Source: Roseiarcus sp049513815
Lineage (GTDB): Bacteria > Pseudomonadota > Alphaproteobacteria > Rhizobiales > Beijerinckiaceae
Assembly (NCBI GenBank): GCA_049513815.1
Contig: JBEKVR010000014.1
Location: forward strand, 1 to 51,234
Direction: 5' to 3'
DNA length: 51,234 bases
Made by a program: the position numbers and the translations under genes. Shown piece by piece: positions 1 through 9,245 of the stretch (positions within the stretch are counted from its first letter, which is position 1; every line of letters begins with the position of its first letter). Below the pieces are notes generated by a model. That model did not search any database. It was not told where the DNA came from and was given only the letters and a program-made list of their open reading frames with translations.

Positions 1-213
1 CTTTCATGATGAAGGGAACTCCATGCTCAAGGCGCTGCCGCGCCTCGCTCAAGACTCTAGGGAAAACTCGCTACATTGCCCGCAGTAGCAATCCCGCGAA
101 GAGCGGGTTCGTGCTTGGGCGCATCGCTGACGCCCGCCGTCGGACGCGCGACCAACTGCGTTTCGCCCTTTTTCGATGTTCCGGCAAGGAAGCGAACCGT
201 TGGGCTTTGATCC
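1..213. other. No gene recognised at window start
   Basis: This is the stretch downstream of guaB. I see no convincing coding frame, and open frames here have the arginine-rich composition of non-coding GC-rich DNA. It may hold the guaB transcription end, but I could not identify a clear hairpin plus T-run. Confidence 0.4.
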
Positions 214-1704
214 CTAGTTCGCCGTCGGATAGTTCGGGCTCTCGCGGGTGATGGCGACGTCGTGGACGTGGCTCTCGCGCAGGCCCGCCGAGGTGATGCG
301 GGTGAATTTCGCCTTCGCCTGGAATTCGGGAATCGTCGCCGCGCCGACATAGCCCATCGCCGCGCGCAAGCCGCCGGCGAGCTGATGCAGGATCGCGCCG
401 GCCGGGCCGCGATAGGGCACCTGGCCCTCGACCCCTTCCGGCACCAGCTTCATCTGGTCCTTGATGTCCTGCTGGAAGTAGCGGTCGGCCGAGCCCTGCG
501 CCATGGCGCCGAGCGAGCCCATGCCGCGGTAGCTCTTGTAGGAGCGACCCTGATAGAGGAACACCTCGCCCGGGCTTTCGTCGGTGCCGGCGAGCAGCGA
601 GCCGATCATCACGCAATCCGCGCCGGCGGCGATCGCCTTGGCGAGATCGCCGGAATACTTGATGCCGCCGTCGGCGATGATCGGAATCCCCGCCTTGCGC
701 CCCGCCTCCGCCGCCTCGAGGATCGCGCTGAATTGCGGCACGCCGACGCCGGCGACAATACGGGTGGTGCAGATCGAGCCCGGCCCGATGCCGATCTTGA
801 TCGCGTCGGCGCCGGCGTCGATCAGCGCCTGCGCGCCTTCCCGGGTCGCGACATTGCCGGCGATGATCGCGACCTTGTTGGTCGCGCGCTGAATGCGCCT
901 GACCTGCTCCAGCACGTGCTCGGAATGGCCGTGGGCGGTGTCGACGACGAGACAGTCGACGCCCGCCTCCATCAGCAATTCGGCGCGCTCGAAGCCCTTG
1001 GCGCCGACCGTCGTCGCCGCAGCGACGCGCAGGCGGCCGTCGCCGTCCTTGGCGGCGTGCGGATGCGCCGTCGCCTTCTCGATGTCCTTGACGGTGATGA
1101 GGCCGACGCAGCGGCCAGCCTCGTCGACCACCACCAGCTTCTCGATCCGGTGCTGATGCAGCAGGCGGCGCGCCTCGTCCTTGCCGACGCCCTCGCCGAC
1201 GGTGATTACCTTGCGCGTCATCAATTCAGTGATCGGCTGGAGCGGATCGTCGGCGAAGCGCACGTCGCGGTTGGTGACGATTCCCAGGAGCTGCGCCGGC
1301 TTGCCGTCGGGGCCGCGCTCGACCACCGGCACGCCAGAAATGCCCGCCCGCCGCATCAGCGCCAGCGCGTCGGCGAGCGTGGCGTCGGGGAAGATCGTGA
1401 TCGGGTCGATCACCATGCCGCTCTCGAAGCGCTTGACCTTGCGCACCTCCTCCGCCTGCTGCTCGGGCGTGAGGTTGCGGTGGATGACGCCGATGCCGCC
1501 GGCCTGGGCCATGGCGATGGCGAGCCGCGCCTCGGTGACCGTGTCCATGGCGGACGAGGCGATCGGCAGGTTGAGGCTGATCGCCCGCGTCAGACGCGAG
1601 CCGATCTCGACCGCGCTGGGCATCACCGTGCTGTGGCCCGGCCGCAGCAAGACGTCGTCGAAGGCCAAGCCTTCAGAAATCGTCGAGTTTTCCAGGATCG
1701 CCAT
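214..1704 (-). CDS. guaB: IMP dehydrogenase
   Basis: Oxidises IMP to XMP with NAD+, the first committed step of GMP synthesis, in the cytoplasm. The 496-residue length is normal for bacterial GuaB. The catalytic loop GIGPGSICTTR is visible with the nucleophile at Cys312. A CBS-domain pair occupies about residues 97-210 inside the TIM barrel, and the flap motif SYRGMGSLGAM lies in the C-terminal third. The start ATG is preceded by an AAAGG-type ribosome site. It is transcribed away from the hydrolase gene at 2148. No purine gene is adjacent here. Identification is very secure. Confidence 0.97.
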   Translation of the reverse strand: MAILENSTISEGLAFDDVLLRPGHSTVMPSAVEIGSRLTRAISLNLPIASSAMDTVTEARLAIAMAQAGGIGVIHRNLTPEQQAEEVRKVKRFESGMVIDPITIFPDATLADALALMRRAGISGVPVVERGPDGKPAQLLGIVTNRDVRFADDPLQPITELMTRKVITVGEGVGKDEARRLLHQHRIEKLVVVDEAGRCVGLITVKDIEKATAHPHAAKDGDGRLRVAAATTVGAKGFERAELLMEAGVDCLVVDTAHGHSEHVLEQVRRIQRATNKVAIIAGNVATREGAQALIDAGADAIKIGIGPGSICTTRIVAGVGVPQFSAILEAAEAGRKAGIPIIADGGIKYSGDLAKAIAAGADCVMIGSLLAGTDESPGEVFLYQGRSYKSYRGMGSLGAMAQGSADRYFQQDIKDQMKLVPEGVEGQVPYRGPAGAILHQLAGGLRAAMGYVGAATIPEFQAKAKFTRITSAGLRESHVHDVAITRESPNYPTAN

Positions 1705-1911
1705 GAGGAGCCTTTCGCCGGGGTCAGAATCGCCGCCGCGTCATGGCGGGGCTGCCTAACACGCGCGGCGCGAAGTTCCTAGCGGCGGCGGCGCCCGCTC
1801 TCTGCGCAGCAGCAGCGAACGGAGCGCATCGCTACGCCTCAGGCGGGGCGGCCGATCTATTTTGTCGCGATGGTTTCCGAAACGTCTCGCTCGGACGCTC
1901 CAGGTTTTCTA

Positions 1912-1942
1912 GATTTTCCGATTGGCCGAAACGCGGAAAATC
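1912..1942. repeat. Inverted repeat, 9-bp perfect arms, in the guaB/hydrolase intergenic region
   Basis: GATTTTCCG at 1912-1920 and CGGAAAATC at 1934-1942 form a perfect inverted repeat with a 13-base spacer. It is the only AT-rich structure in the roughly 440-bp gap (1705-2147) between divergently transcribed guaB and the lipoprotein gene. It could be an operator or an RNA hairpin in a leader. No known site name can be assigned. The rest of the gap holds no gene that I can support. Confidence 0.4.
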
Positions 1943-2147
1943 AGGAACTTAGCCTGCTGAGGATAGACCGCGGCGAGCGCCCGCCCGCCGCCACCCTCCC
2001 CGTCGCCGCGACCGAAGCGGGCGCGGGGCCGTGTTCCGTTCATTGAGAAACAACAGTATTGCCTGTAGACGTGCGCTTTGCCGCGCGGATCGGGACCAAT
2101 GGCTTATGCCCGGTCCACGCCTCGAATCCTGGATTTCTGGGGGCGGC

Positions 2148-3401
2148 GTGACCAAAGCCTTTGCATTTGCCGGCGCTGCGCTCCTCGCCCTAATTTTGGC
2201 CGGCTGCGCCGGTCGTCCTTCGGGAAATCTGGTGGTGGTGTCGGCAAGCGCGCCCGGCGCGAGCGCCGTCGACATGATGGTGGCGACGACGCGGTCGGAC
2301 AATCCGGTCGCGCCCGGCGTCATGTTCAACGGCGAGCGGGCGCACGGGCTCGCCTTCGCCGACATCGTCGTCTCCATTCCACCCGACGAAACGCGAAAGA
2401 TCGGCGACGTGCAGTGGCCGTCGACGGTTCCCGGCGATCCCGCGCACGATTTCGTCACCCTGCGCGCCGACCGGCTCGATCTCGACCAGGCCAAGGCGGC
2501 GTTCGACCAGCGTCTGCGCGCCGGCCCGACCCGACATGTCCTCTTGTTCGTACACGGCTACAACACGCGATTCGAAGAGGCGGTCTACCGCTTCGCGCAG
2601 ATCACCCACGATTCCGGCGCCCGCGTCGTCCCGGTTCTGTTCACCTGGCCGTCGCGCGGCAAGCTGTTCGATTATGTCTACGACCGCGAAAGCGCGACCT
2701 ATTCGCGCGACGGGCTCGAAGCGGTTCTGCAAGCGCTGACGAAAGATCCGAATGTCGAGTCGATCTCGATTCTCGCCCATTCGATGGGCAATTTCGTCGC
2801 CGTCGAAGCGCTGCGCCAGATGGCGATCCGCGATCGCAAGCTCTCGCCCAAGATCAAGGACATCATGCTCGCCGCGCCCGATCTCGACTTCGACGTGTTT
2901 CGTCGCGAGATCGCCGAAATCGAGGCCTCCGACAAGGACCCCCCGGTGACGCTGTTCGTCTCGCAGGACGATTACGCGCTGCTCGCGTCGCGCCGGCTCG
3001 CCGGCGACGAGCCGCGCCTCGGCGCCATCGACCCGAACGCCGAGCCGTACCGTTCGGAGCTGGAGAAGGCGCGCGTCAACGTGATCGACCTCAGCAAGAT
3101 CCAGTCCGACGACGAACTGAACCACGGCAAGTTCGCGACCAGCGAAGTGGTGCGGGCGATCGGCCAACGCCTCGCCGGCGGCCAGACCTTGACCGACGCC
3201 AAGCCGACGCTCGGCGAGCGCCTCGGCGGCGTCGCTCAGGGGGCGGCCGACACGCTTGGCAAAGCGGCGACGCTGGCGATTTCCGCGCCCGTCGCGATCA
3301 TCGATCCCAACACGCGCGCGACCCTGTCGGACCAGGCTGGTTCGTTGGGCGAGAGCGCCGTGGGCGTGATCCGATCGCCGGCGACGGCGGTCGCGCAGTG
3401 A
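2148..3401 (+). CDS. Alpha/beta hydrolase lipoprotein (DUF900-type)
   Basis: The predicted protein has 417 residues. I chose the GTG start because it gives a clean lipoprotein signal: a hydrophobic stretch ending LILAGC, with Cys20 as the lipidated residue. Upstream in-frame codons would add a non-signal arginine-rich extension. The hydrolase core has the oxyanion-side motif VHGYNTRFEEAV and a nucleophile elbow AHSMGN with Ser212, as in DUF900 esterase-like proteins. It is probably anchored in the envelope. The substrate is unknown. The C-terminal 80 residues are low-complexity Ala/Gly-rich and lie outside the hydrolase fold. It is followed by an MFS gene on the same strand. Confidence 0.8.
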   Translation: MTKAFAFAGAALLALILAGCAGRPSGNLVVVSASAPGASAVDMMVATTRSDNPVAPGVMFNGERAHGLAFADIVVSIPPDETRKIGDVQWPSTVPGDPAHDFVTLRADRLDLDQAKAAFDQRLRAGPTRHVLLFVHGYNTRFEEAVYRFAQITHDSGARVVPVLFTWPSRGKLFDYVYDRESATYSRDGLEAVLQALTKDPNVESISILAHSMGNFVAVEALRQMAIRDRKLSPKIKDIMLAAPDLDFDVFRREIAEIEASDKDPPVTLFVSQDDYALLASRRLAGDEPRLGAIDPNAEPYRSELEKARVNVIDLSKIQSDDELNHGKFATSEVVRAIGQRLAGGQTLTDAKPTLGERLGGVAQGAADTLGKAATLAISAPVAIIDPNTRATLSDQAGSLGESAVGVIRSPATAVAQ

Positions 3402-3550
3402 GCTTGGCCCGCCCTGGCGGTTGAACCGAGCCGCTCGTCGATCGCGGCCGACGCCTGGGAATGCCGCCGGCCTCACCCGATTGTGAGCCGGCTCCGGACC
3501 CCCGCGCCTTGCCGCGGCGACCCAGCGGCGCCAAGAAGGCCGCGCCCCTG

Positions 3551-4975
3551 ATGCGCCCCTGGATCCTCACCCCCTTCATCATCGCCACCGCGCTGTTCAT
3601 GGAAAACATGGACGGAACGGTGCTCGCGACCTCGCTGCCGGCGATCGCTCGCGACCTCGGCCAGGATCCGATCGTGCTGAAGCTGGCGCTGACCTCCTAC
3701 ATGCTGACGCTGGCGGTGTTCATCCCCGCCTCCGGCTGGGTGGCCGACAAGATCGGCGCGCGCACCGTGTTCTGCTCAGCGATCGTCGTGTTCACGCTCG
3801 GCTCAATCCTCTGCGGCGCATCGACCGGCCTGACGACGCTGATCGCCGCGCGCGTCTTCCAGGGCCTCGGCGGCGCGATGATGGTGCCGGTCGGGCGGCT
3901 GGTGCTGCTGCGCTCGACGCCGAAGAGCGACATGGTCAACGCGCTCGCCTACCTCACCGTGCCGGCGCTGATCGGCCCGGTGGTCGGGCCGCTGCTCGGC
4001 GGTTTCATCACCACCTATTTCCATTGGCGCTGGATCTTCTGGATCAACGTGCCGATTGGCGTCGCCGGCGTCCTGCTGTCGCTGCGGTTCATCGAGAACA
4101 TCCGCGAGCGCGACGTCGCGCGCTTCGACTTCAAGGGCTTCGCGCTCTCTGGCGCCGGCCTTCTCAGTCTGGTGTTCGGCCTGACGGTCGCCGGCGTGCC
4201 GTTCATGCCGCGCGTCCTCGACGCCGCGCTGGTCGTCGCCGGCCTGCTGCTGCTCGCGCTCTACGTCGGGCATGCGCGCCGCGACCCCGAGGCGATTGTC
4301 GACCTCAGCTTGTTGAAGATCCGCACCTTCTTCGCCGGCGTGGTCGGCGGATTCCTGTTTCGCATCGGCATCGGCGCCATGCCCTTTCTGCTGCCGTTGC
4401 TGTTGCAGATCGGTTTCGGCCTGACGCCGTTCCAATCCGGCTCGCTGACCTTCGCCTCCGCCGCCGGCGCGATGGCGATGAAATTCACCGCCGCGACGAT
4501 CCTCAAGCGCTGGGGCTTCCGCCGCGTGCTGGTCGCCAACGGAATCGTGTCGGTCCTGTTCCTCGCCAGTTGCGGCCTGTTCACCGCTGCGACGCCGCAT
4601 TGGTTGCTGCTGACCGCGCTGCTCGCCGGCGGCTTCTTCCGCTCGCTTGAATTCACCGCCCTCAATGCGATCGGCTACGCCGACATCGACCAGACGCGAA
4701 TGAGCCGCGCCACCAGCTTCGCCAGCGTCGCCCAACAGATGTCGGGCGCGGTCGGCGTCGCGCTCGCCGCCGCCTGCGTCCAGACGTTCCGCTGGGGTCT
4801 CGGCGATACCGCGCTCACGCCGCGCGATATGACGCTGAGCTTCGCCGTGGTGGCGCTGGTCGCCGTCAGCTCGGTGGCGATCTTCGCCCGGCTGAAGCCC
4901 GACGCCGGCGCCGACGTCTCCGGACAGCGACGCTCGATCGACAAGTCTGCAGAGGCGGCTACGGCGACGACGTAA
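3551..4975 (+). CDS. MFS transporter, drug:H+ antiporter (DHA2/EmrB-like)
   Basis: A 474-residue inner-membrane protein with many hydrophobic segments, consistent with 12-14 helices. After helix 1 it has the DHA2-type sequence MDGTVLATSLPAIARDLG, then the conserved loop GWVADKIGARTVF between helices 2 and 3, and GPVVGPLLGGFI (motif C of antiporters) near helix 5. It is likely to export small toxic molecules using the proton gradient; the substrate is unknown. The ATG at 3551 is preferred over an earlier in-frame ATG at 3461, because the extra 30 residues are Pro/Arg-rich and unlike a membrane N-terminus. It converges with the lyase gene at 5006. Confidence 0.85.
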   Translation: MRPWILTPFIIATALFMENMDGTVLATSLPAIARDLGQDPIVLKLALTSYMLTLAVFIPASGWVADKIGARTVFCSAIVVFTLGSILCGASTGLTTLIAARVFQGLGGAMMVPVGRLVLLRSTPKSDMVNALAYLTVPALIGPVVGPLLGGFITTYFHWRWIFWINVPIGVAGVLLSLRFIENIRERDVARFDFKGFALSGAGLLSLVFGLTVAGVPFMPRVLDAALVVAGLLLLALYVGHARRDPEAIVDLSLLKIRTFFAGVVGGFLFRIGIGAMPFLLPLLLQIGFGLTPFQSGSLTFASAAGAMAMKFTAATILKRWGFRRVLVANGIVSVLFLASCGLFTAATPHWLLLTALLAGGFFRSLEFTALNAIGYADIDQTRMSRATSFASVAQQMSGAVGVALAAACVQTFRWGLGDTALTPRDMTLSFAVVALVAVSSVAIFARLKPDAGADVSGQRRSIDKSAEAATATT

Positions 4976-5005
4976 CGCGAGCCCGGCGAAACGCCAAGCG
5001 CCGCG

Positions 5006-6061
5006 TCACTCGACCTTGCCCCGCGCGGCGACCCGCCAAAGCGCGGGCGCGCCGCCGCTGCGCACGACGTGCACCGCGTCAACCATGTTGCTGACGACGC
5101 AGGCGTGATTGGGGACGATGCGCAGCCGGTCGCCGACCTGCAATCGCGTCGGGCCTGAGGCGACCAAGCGACCGTGCTCCTCGGATAACTGATCGACGGC
5201 GAGATCGGAACGGCCGACGACATGGCCGTAGCCGGTCAGTCCGAGCAGGTCGGAGGTGAGGATCTTGCTCCCGGCGTCGACGATCGCCCGGTTCGCCGCC
5301 GGCGTCGAGACGACCGTCGTCAGCACGACGAGCGCGCAATCCCCCCAGCCGCAGGCGCCCCGCGCCACCAGCGAGCGGTCGTTGTAGGCATAGGTTCCTG
5401 GCCGGTATTCGGTCGTCGTCGGCGCCTCGTGGGCGCGCATCATGTCGGGCGTGCCGCCCGAGCTGACGCAGGCCACGCGCAGTCCCGCCGATTCGATCAG
5501 CCTTTTGGCCGCCGCCATGAACGCTTCGGTTTTGGCGACGCCGCCGGCCGGCGGATAGGTCATCAACCCGCCGAAGACGAGGCCCGGCGCGGCGGCGATG
5601 CGGCGCGCCAGCTCGAGCGCCTCCTGGGGCGTCCCGACGCCGCAGCGGTCGGCGCCGACGTTGCATTCGACCAGCACGGTCAGCGGCTCGGCGCCGGCGA
5701 AGGCGGCGGACAGGCCGTCGACGACGATCGGGTTGTCGGCGACGACCGAAACTTTGACGCGGCTGGCCAGCGCCCGCAGCGCGGCGAGCTTGCCGTCGCC
5801 GACGATGTTGTAGGTGATGAGCACGTCGCGAATGGCGGCGCTTCCGGCCGCCATCGCCTCGGCTTCCGAAATCTTCTGGCAAGTGATTCCGATCGCGCCG
5901 GCGCTGAGCTGCATCTCAGCGACCGCCGGCAGCTTGTGCGTCTTGATGTGCGGCCGAACCCGCAGACCATGGACGTCGGCGTAGGCTTGGAAACGTCCGA
6001 TATTGCGCGCGGCGACGTCGATGTCGACGACGACCGCTGGGGTGGAGATCGCCTCGGCCAA
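5006..6061 (-). CDS. PLP- and metal-dependent D-amino-acid lyase (D-threonine aldolase / D-serine dehydratase family)
   Basis: The 351-residue protein belongs to the fold-type III PLP family with an alanine-racemase-like N-terminal barrel. The PLP lysine is Lys40 in RPHIKTHK. Near the C-terminus PNHAC gives the metal pair His319 and Cys321. In this family HxC is described for D-serine and hydroxyaspartate dehydratases, and HxD for classic D-threonine aldolases, so a dehydratase is slightly favoured. It is divergent from an amino-acid ABC transporter with a RidA gene, which suits release of an enamine/imine product. The exact substrate is inferred, not shown. Confidence 0.82.
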   Translation of the reverse strand: MAEAISTPAVVVDIDVAARNIGRFQAYADVHGLRVRPHIKTHKLPAVAEMQLSAGAIGITCQKISEAEAMAAGSAAIRDVLITYNIVGDGKLAALRALASRVKVSVVADNPIVVDGLSAAFAGAEPLTVLVECNVGADRCGVGTPQEALELARRIAAAPGLVFGGLMTYPPAGGVAKTEAFMAAAKRLIESAGLRVACVSSGGTPDMMRAHEAPTTTEYRPGTYAYNDRSLVARGACGWGDCALVVLTTVVSTPAANRAIVDAGSKILTSDLLGLTGYGHVVGRSDLAVDQLSEEHGRLVASGPTRLQVGDRLRIVPNHACVVSNMVDAVHVVRSGGAPALWRVAARGKVE

Positions 6062-6102
6062 TCATTCCTCCTGCAGAATTTCTCGCGCCCGGCGCAGCCA
6101 GG

Positions 6103-6169
6103 CTTGACAAGGAGAATGTCCGGGTGTTCGTTTTGTCAATCTGCTATTTCAGACTGATGTCCAAAATAG
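6103..6169. promoter_or_regulatory. Divergent promoter/operator region of the D-amino-acid cluster
   Basis: Between the divergent lyase and binding-protein genes there are two inverted repeats. One is TTGACAA (from about 6103) facing TTGTCAA (about 6133-6139). The other is CTATTT (6144-6149) facing AAATAG (6164-6169). A TTGACA hexamer could serve as a -35 box. The IclR gene at the end of the operon is the natural candidate to bind here. This is inference from position and symmetry only. Confidence 0.4.
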
Positions 6170-6206
6170 TGGATCTCGAACACGACTCCGGCTGGAGGCT
6201 CATGAG

Positions 6207-7052
6207 ATGAAGGCACTGCTCACCCTGGCGGCAGGACTCGCCGCACTGGCGTTTCTGTCGGCGTCGCCGGCCGACGCTCAGCAGAATCAAAGCAAACTCG
6301 ACAAGGTGCTGGCGCGCGGCCGGCTGGTGATGGGCACCGGCAGCACCAACGCGCCGTGGCACTTCAAGAGCGCCGACGACAAGTTGCAGGGCTTCGACGT
6401 CGACATGGGGCGGATCATCGCCAAGGCGCTGTTCAACGACCCTGACAAGATCGACTTCGTCATTCAGTCGTCCGACGCCCGCATTCCCAACATCACCACG
6501 GACAAGGTCGACATCACCTGCCAGTTCATGACGGTGACCGGCGAGCGCGCGCAGCAGGTCGCCTTCACCATTCCCTACTATCGCGAAGGCGTCGGCCTAA
6601 TGCTCAAGGCCGACAGCAAGTACGCCGACTACAAGGCGCTCAAGGCGGCCGGCTCGGCTGTCACCATCTCGGTGCTGCAGAACGTCTACGCCGAGTCGAT
6701 GGTCCACGCCGCGCTGCCGGACGCCAAGGTCGACCAGTACGACTCCCAGGACCTCATCTACCAGGCGCTCAGCTCCGGCCGCGCCGACGCGGCCGCCACC
6801 GACCAGTCGTCGCTCGCCTGGTATATGGCGCAGAACCCCGGCAAGTACCGCGACGGCGGCTATGGCTGGAACCCGCAGACTTACTCCTGCGCGGTCAAGC
6901 GCGGCGACCAGGATTGGCTGAACTTTGTCAACACCGCGCTGCACGAGGCGATGACCGGCGTCGAGTTCGACACTTACGCGAAGTCGTTCAAGATGTGGTT
7001 CGGCAAGGAACTGCCGCCGCCGGAGATCGGCTTCCCGGTCGAATTCAAGTAA
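6207..7052 (+). CDS. Periplasmic amino-acid-binding protein of an ABC transporter
   Basis: The 281-residue protein has a typical signal peptide: MKALL, a hydrophobic stretch, then cleavage after an ADA site near residue 24. The mature part is a family 3 solute-binding domain, with the recognisable opening LDKVLARGRLVMGTGSTNAPW and the region GFDVDMGRIIAKALF. It captures a polar amino acid in the periplasm and hands it to the two permeases encoded downstream. A strong stem-loop follows the stop codon and may make this message more abundant than the permease part. Context suggests a D- or beta-hydroxy amino acid as ligand. Confidence 0.92.
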   Translation: MKALLTLAAGLAALAFLSASPADAQQNQSKLDKVLARGRLVMGTGSTNAPWHFKSADDKLQGFDVDMGRIIAKALFNDPDKIDFVIQSSDARIPNITTDKVDITCQFMTVTGERAQQVAFTIPYYREGVGLMLKADSKYADYKALKAAGSAVTISVLQNVYAESMVHAALPDAKVDQYDSQDLIYQALSSGRADAAATDQSSLAWYMAQNPGKYRDGGYGWNPQTYSCAVKRGDQDWLNFVNTALHEAMTGVEFDTYAKSFKMWFGKELPPPEIGFPVEFK

Positions 7053-7066
7053 CGTTAGAGCGCCCA

Positions 7067-7094
7067 AGCGGCCCGGCCCCCTGGCTGGGCCGCT
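7067..7094 (+). other. Intercistronic stem-loop between binding protein and permease genes
   Basis: AGCGGCCCGGCC at 7067-7078 pairs with GGCTGGGCCGCT at 7083-7094. This is 12 pairs with one G-U wobble and a 4-base loop, followed by CTTCTG rather than a long T-run. Such loops after binding-protein genes commonly stabilise the upstream message or attenuate read-through into the permeases. The function here is inferred from placement. Confidence 0.6.
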
Positions 7095-7119
7095 CTTCTG
7101 CCAAACGTGAGACGCCCCC

Positions 7120-7782
7120 ATGGGCTACACCCTCAACTTCGCCGCGGTCTGGCGCAGCTTCGATCTGCTGCTCGAAGGTTTGGCGCTGGCGCTCGGCCTC
7201 GCCTTCGCCGGCATCCTTATCGGCTGCGTGATCGGCCTGGTCGTCGCTTTCTCTCTGACCGCAAAGTCGCAGCTGTGGCGCCGGCCGGCGCGCCTCTATG
7301 TCACCATCATCCGCAACACGCCGATCCTGGTGCTGATCCTCTTCGCGTATTTCGCCCTGCCGCAGCTGGGAGTGACGTTGAACAAGACGAACAGCTTCAT
7401 CCTGACGTTGGCGATCTACTCGGGCGCGTATCTTGCCGAGGTGTTCCGAGCGGGCCTCGCCGCCGTGCCACCGGGCTTGCACGAGGCCGGCTTGGCGATC
7501 GGCCTGCGCGAGGGCCAGATTCGCAGCTCCGTCATTCTGCCGCTGATGTTGCGCAACGCCTTGCCCGTGTTGGGTTCGACCTTCATTTCGCTGTTCAAGG
7601 ACACTTCGCTGGCCGCCGCCATCGCCATCCCCGAGCTGACCTTCGAGGCGCGCAAGATCAACGTCGAGACGTTCCGCGTCATCGAGACCTGGATCGTCAC
7701 CAGCTTGCTCTACGTCGCGACGTGCGCGGTGCTCGCCGCGCTCATCCGCTTCGTCGAACGCCGCCTCGCCATACCGCGGTGA
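7120..7782 (+). CDS. Amino-acid ABC transporter permease 1 (HisM/GlnP-like)
   Basis: A 220-residue inner-membrane protein of the polar amino-acid permease family. Hydrophobic helices alternate with short loops, and the EAA coupling motif appears as GLHEAGLAIGLREGQI around residues 122-137. It also has the family feature IIRNTPILVLILFAYF in the middle. It should pair with the next gene product to form a heterodimeric channel. Its stop is five bases before the start of the second permease gene, which implies co-translation. Confidence 0.92.
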   Translation: MGYTLNFAAVWRSFDLLLEGLALALGLAFAGILIGCVIGLVVAFSLTAKSQLWRRPARLYVTIIRNTPILVLILFAYFALPQLGVTLNKTNSFILTLAIYSGAYLAEVFRAGLAAVPPGLHEAGLAIGLREGQIRSSVILPLMLRNALPVLGSTFISLFKDTSLAAAIAIPELTFEARKINVETFRVIETWIVTSLLYVATCAVLAALIRFVERRLAIPR

Positions 7783-7787
7783 CCGAC

Positions 7788-8450
7788 ATGGATGTCTTAG
7801 GCTTCCTCGACCAGGCCCTCGCGGCGCGAGACTCGATCCTCAAAGGGTTGGGGACGACTGTCGCCATCTCGGCGCTGGCGATCAGTCTCGGCACGATCCT
7901 CGGCGTCGGCGTCGGTCTGTCGCTGACCTACGGCGTGCGACCGCTGCGCTGGCTGGCGCGCGGCTACACCGATTTCATTCGCGGCACGCCGGTGCTCGTT
8001 CTGGTGTTCGCCAGCTATTACGTCCTCGGCACGGTCGGCCTCGACCTGCCGCCGTTCGAGGCCGGCGTCCTGGCGCTCACCGTGTTCTGCAGCTCGCATG
8101 TCGGCGAGATCGTCCGCGGCGCGCTGCAGGCGATTCCGCTCGGGCAGACCGAGGCGGCCAAGGCGATCGGGCTGACCTTCTCCCAAACCTTCGCCTATGT
8201 GCTGGGGCCGCAGGCGTTGCGGCAGATCTTGCCCGCCTGGGTCAACACGGCGGCGGAAATGGTCAAGGCCTCGACGCTGTTGTCGATCATCGGCGTCGGC
8301 GAGCTGCTGCTGCGGATCCAAGAGCTGATTTCGCGCACCTTCCTCAGCCTCGAATTCTATTTCTTCGCCGGCGTTCTCTATTTCGCCGTCAACTACGCCA
8401 TCGAGCGCTTCGGCCAATACGTCGAGCGCCGCGTCGCCCTGCCCACCTGA
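7788..8450 (+). CDS. Amino-acid ABC transporter permease 2
   Basis: A 220-residue partner permease, starting at the ATG just after the first permease's stop. It has the same architecture: FIRGTPVLVLVFASYYVLG, then the EAA-type loop LGQTEAAKAIGLTFSQTFAY that docks on the ATPase. A longer in-frame opening upstream of 7788 is ignored, because it would overlap the first permease gene in another frame. The ATPase gene starts 8 bases after this stop. It acts in the inner membrane, importing the amino acid delivered by the binding protein. Confidence 0.92.
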   Translation: MDVLGFLDQALAARDSILKGLGTTVAISALAISLGTILGVGVGLSLTYGVRPLRWLARGYTDFIRGTPVLVLVFASYYVLGTVGLDLPPFEAGVLALTVFCSSHVGEIVRGALQAIPLGQTEAAKAIGLTFSQTFAYVLGPQALRQILPAWVNTAAEMVKASTLLSIIGVGELLLRIQELISRTFLSLEFYFFAGVLYFAVNYAIERFGQYVERRVALPT

Positions 8451-8458
8451 GACGCTCC

Positions 8459-9232
8459 ATGTCCGACCACCTCCTCGAAATCCGCGATCTGCACAAAAGC
8501 TTCGGGCTCGTCGAAGTCCTCAAAGGCGTCGATTGCCGGATGCGCGCCGGCGAGGTCATCAGCGTCATCGGCTCCAGCGGCTCCGGCAAGACGACCATGC
8601 TGCGCTGCATCAACATGCTGGAGGACTTCCAAGGGGGCTCAATCTTCATCGATGGCGAAGAGATCGGCTATGTGACCACTGACGGAACCCGTCGACGCAA
8701 GAAGGAGAGCGAGATCGCGCGCCAGCGCGCGCTGACCGGCATGGCTTTCCAGCAGTTCAACCTCTTTCCCCACATGAGCGCGGTCGACAACGTCATGCTG
8801 GGGCTCGTCAAAGTGAAGCGCATGAAGCGCGACGAAGCGCGGGCAGTCGCCGAGCGGTGGCTCGATCGAGTCGGATTGGCCGACCGAGCCGGTCGCTTCC
8901 CTGGCCAGCTCTCCGGCGGCCAACAGCAGCGCGTGGCGATCGCGCGCGCCATTGCGATGAACCCAAAGTTGATGCTGTTCGACGAAGTGACTTCCGCCCT
9001 CGACCCCGAGCTGGTCAACGAGGTGCTGCAGGTCATCAAGGGACTCGCCGCCGACGGCATGAGCATGGTCATCGTCACGCACGAGATGCGCTTCGCTTAC
9101 GAAGTCTCGACCCGAGTCATCTTCATGAACCAGGGGCGGATCGGCGAGGAAGGCGATCCGCGCGAGATGTTCAACCGGCCGCGCACCGAACGGCTGGCCG
9201 AATTCCTCAAATCCTCGCCTTTCACCAAGTAG
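8459..9232 (+). CDS. Amino-acid ABC transporter ATP-binding protein
   Basis: The 257-residue cytoplasmic ATPase has all hallmark motifs: Walker A GSSGSGKTT (about residues 38-46), ABC signature LSGGQQQRV (151-159), Walker B LMLFDE (171-176) and the H-loop VIVTHEMRFA. It is of the GlnQ/HisP type that energises polar amino-acid import. A short insertion around residues 72-86 (TTDGTRRRRKKESE) before the Q-loop is longer than in GlnQ, as in some HisP-like members. It is the fourth gene of the import operon, followed after 13 bases by ridA. Confidence 0.95.
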   Translation: MSDHLLEIRDLHKSFGLVEVLKGVDCRMRAGEVISVIGSSGSGKTTMLRCINMLEDFQGGSIFIDGEEIGYVTTDGTRRRKKESEIARQRALTGMAFQQFNLFPHMSAVDNVMLGLVKVKRMKRDEARAVAERWLDRVGLADRAGRFPGQLSGGQQQRVAIARAIAMNPKLMLFDEVTSALDPELVNEVLQVIKGLAADGMSMVIVTHEMRFAYEVSTRVIFMNQGRIGEEGDPREMFNRPRTERLAEFLKSSPFTK

Positions 9233-9245
9233 TCGGAGAAGTTCA

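Noticed and set aside
262..1782. Long open frame on the plus strand opposite guaB
   Set aside because: It is the antisense shadow of guaB in high-GC DNA, Arg/Ala/His-rich, with no domain.
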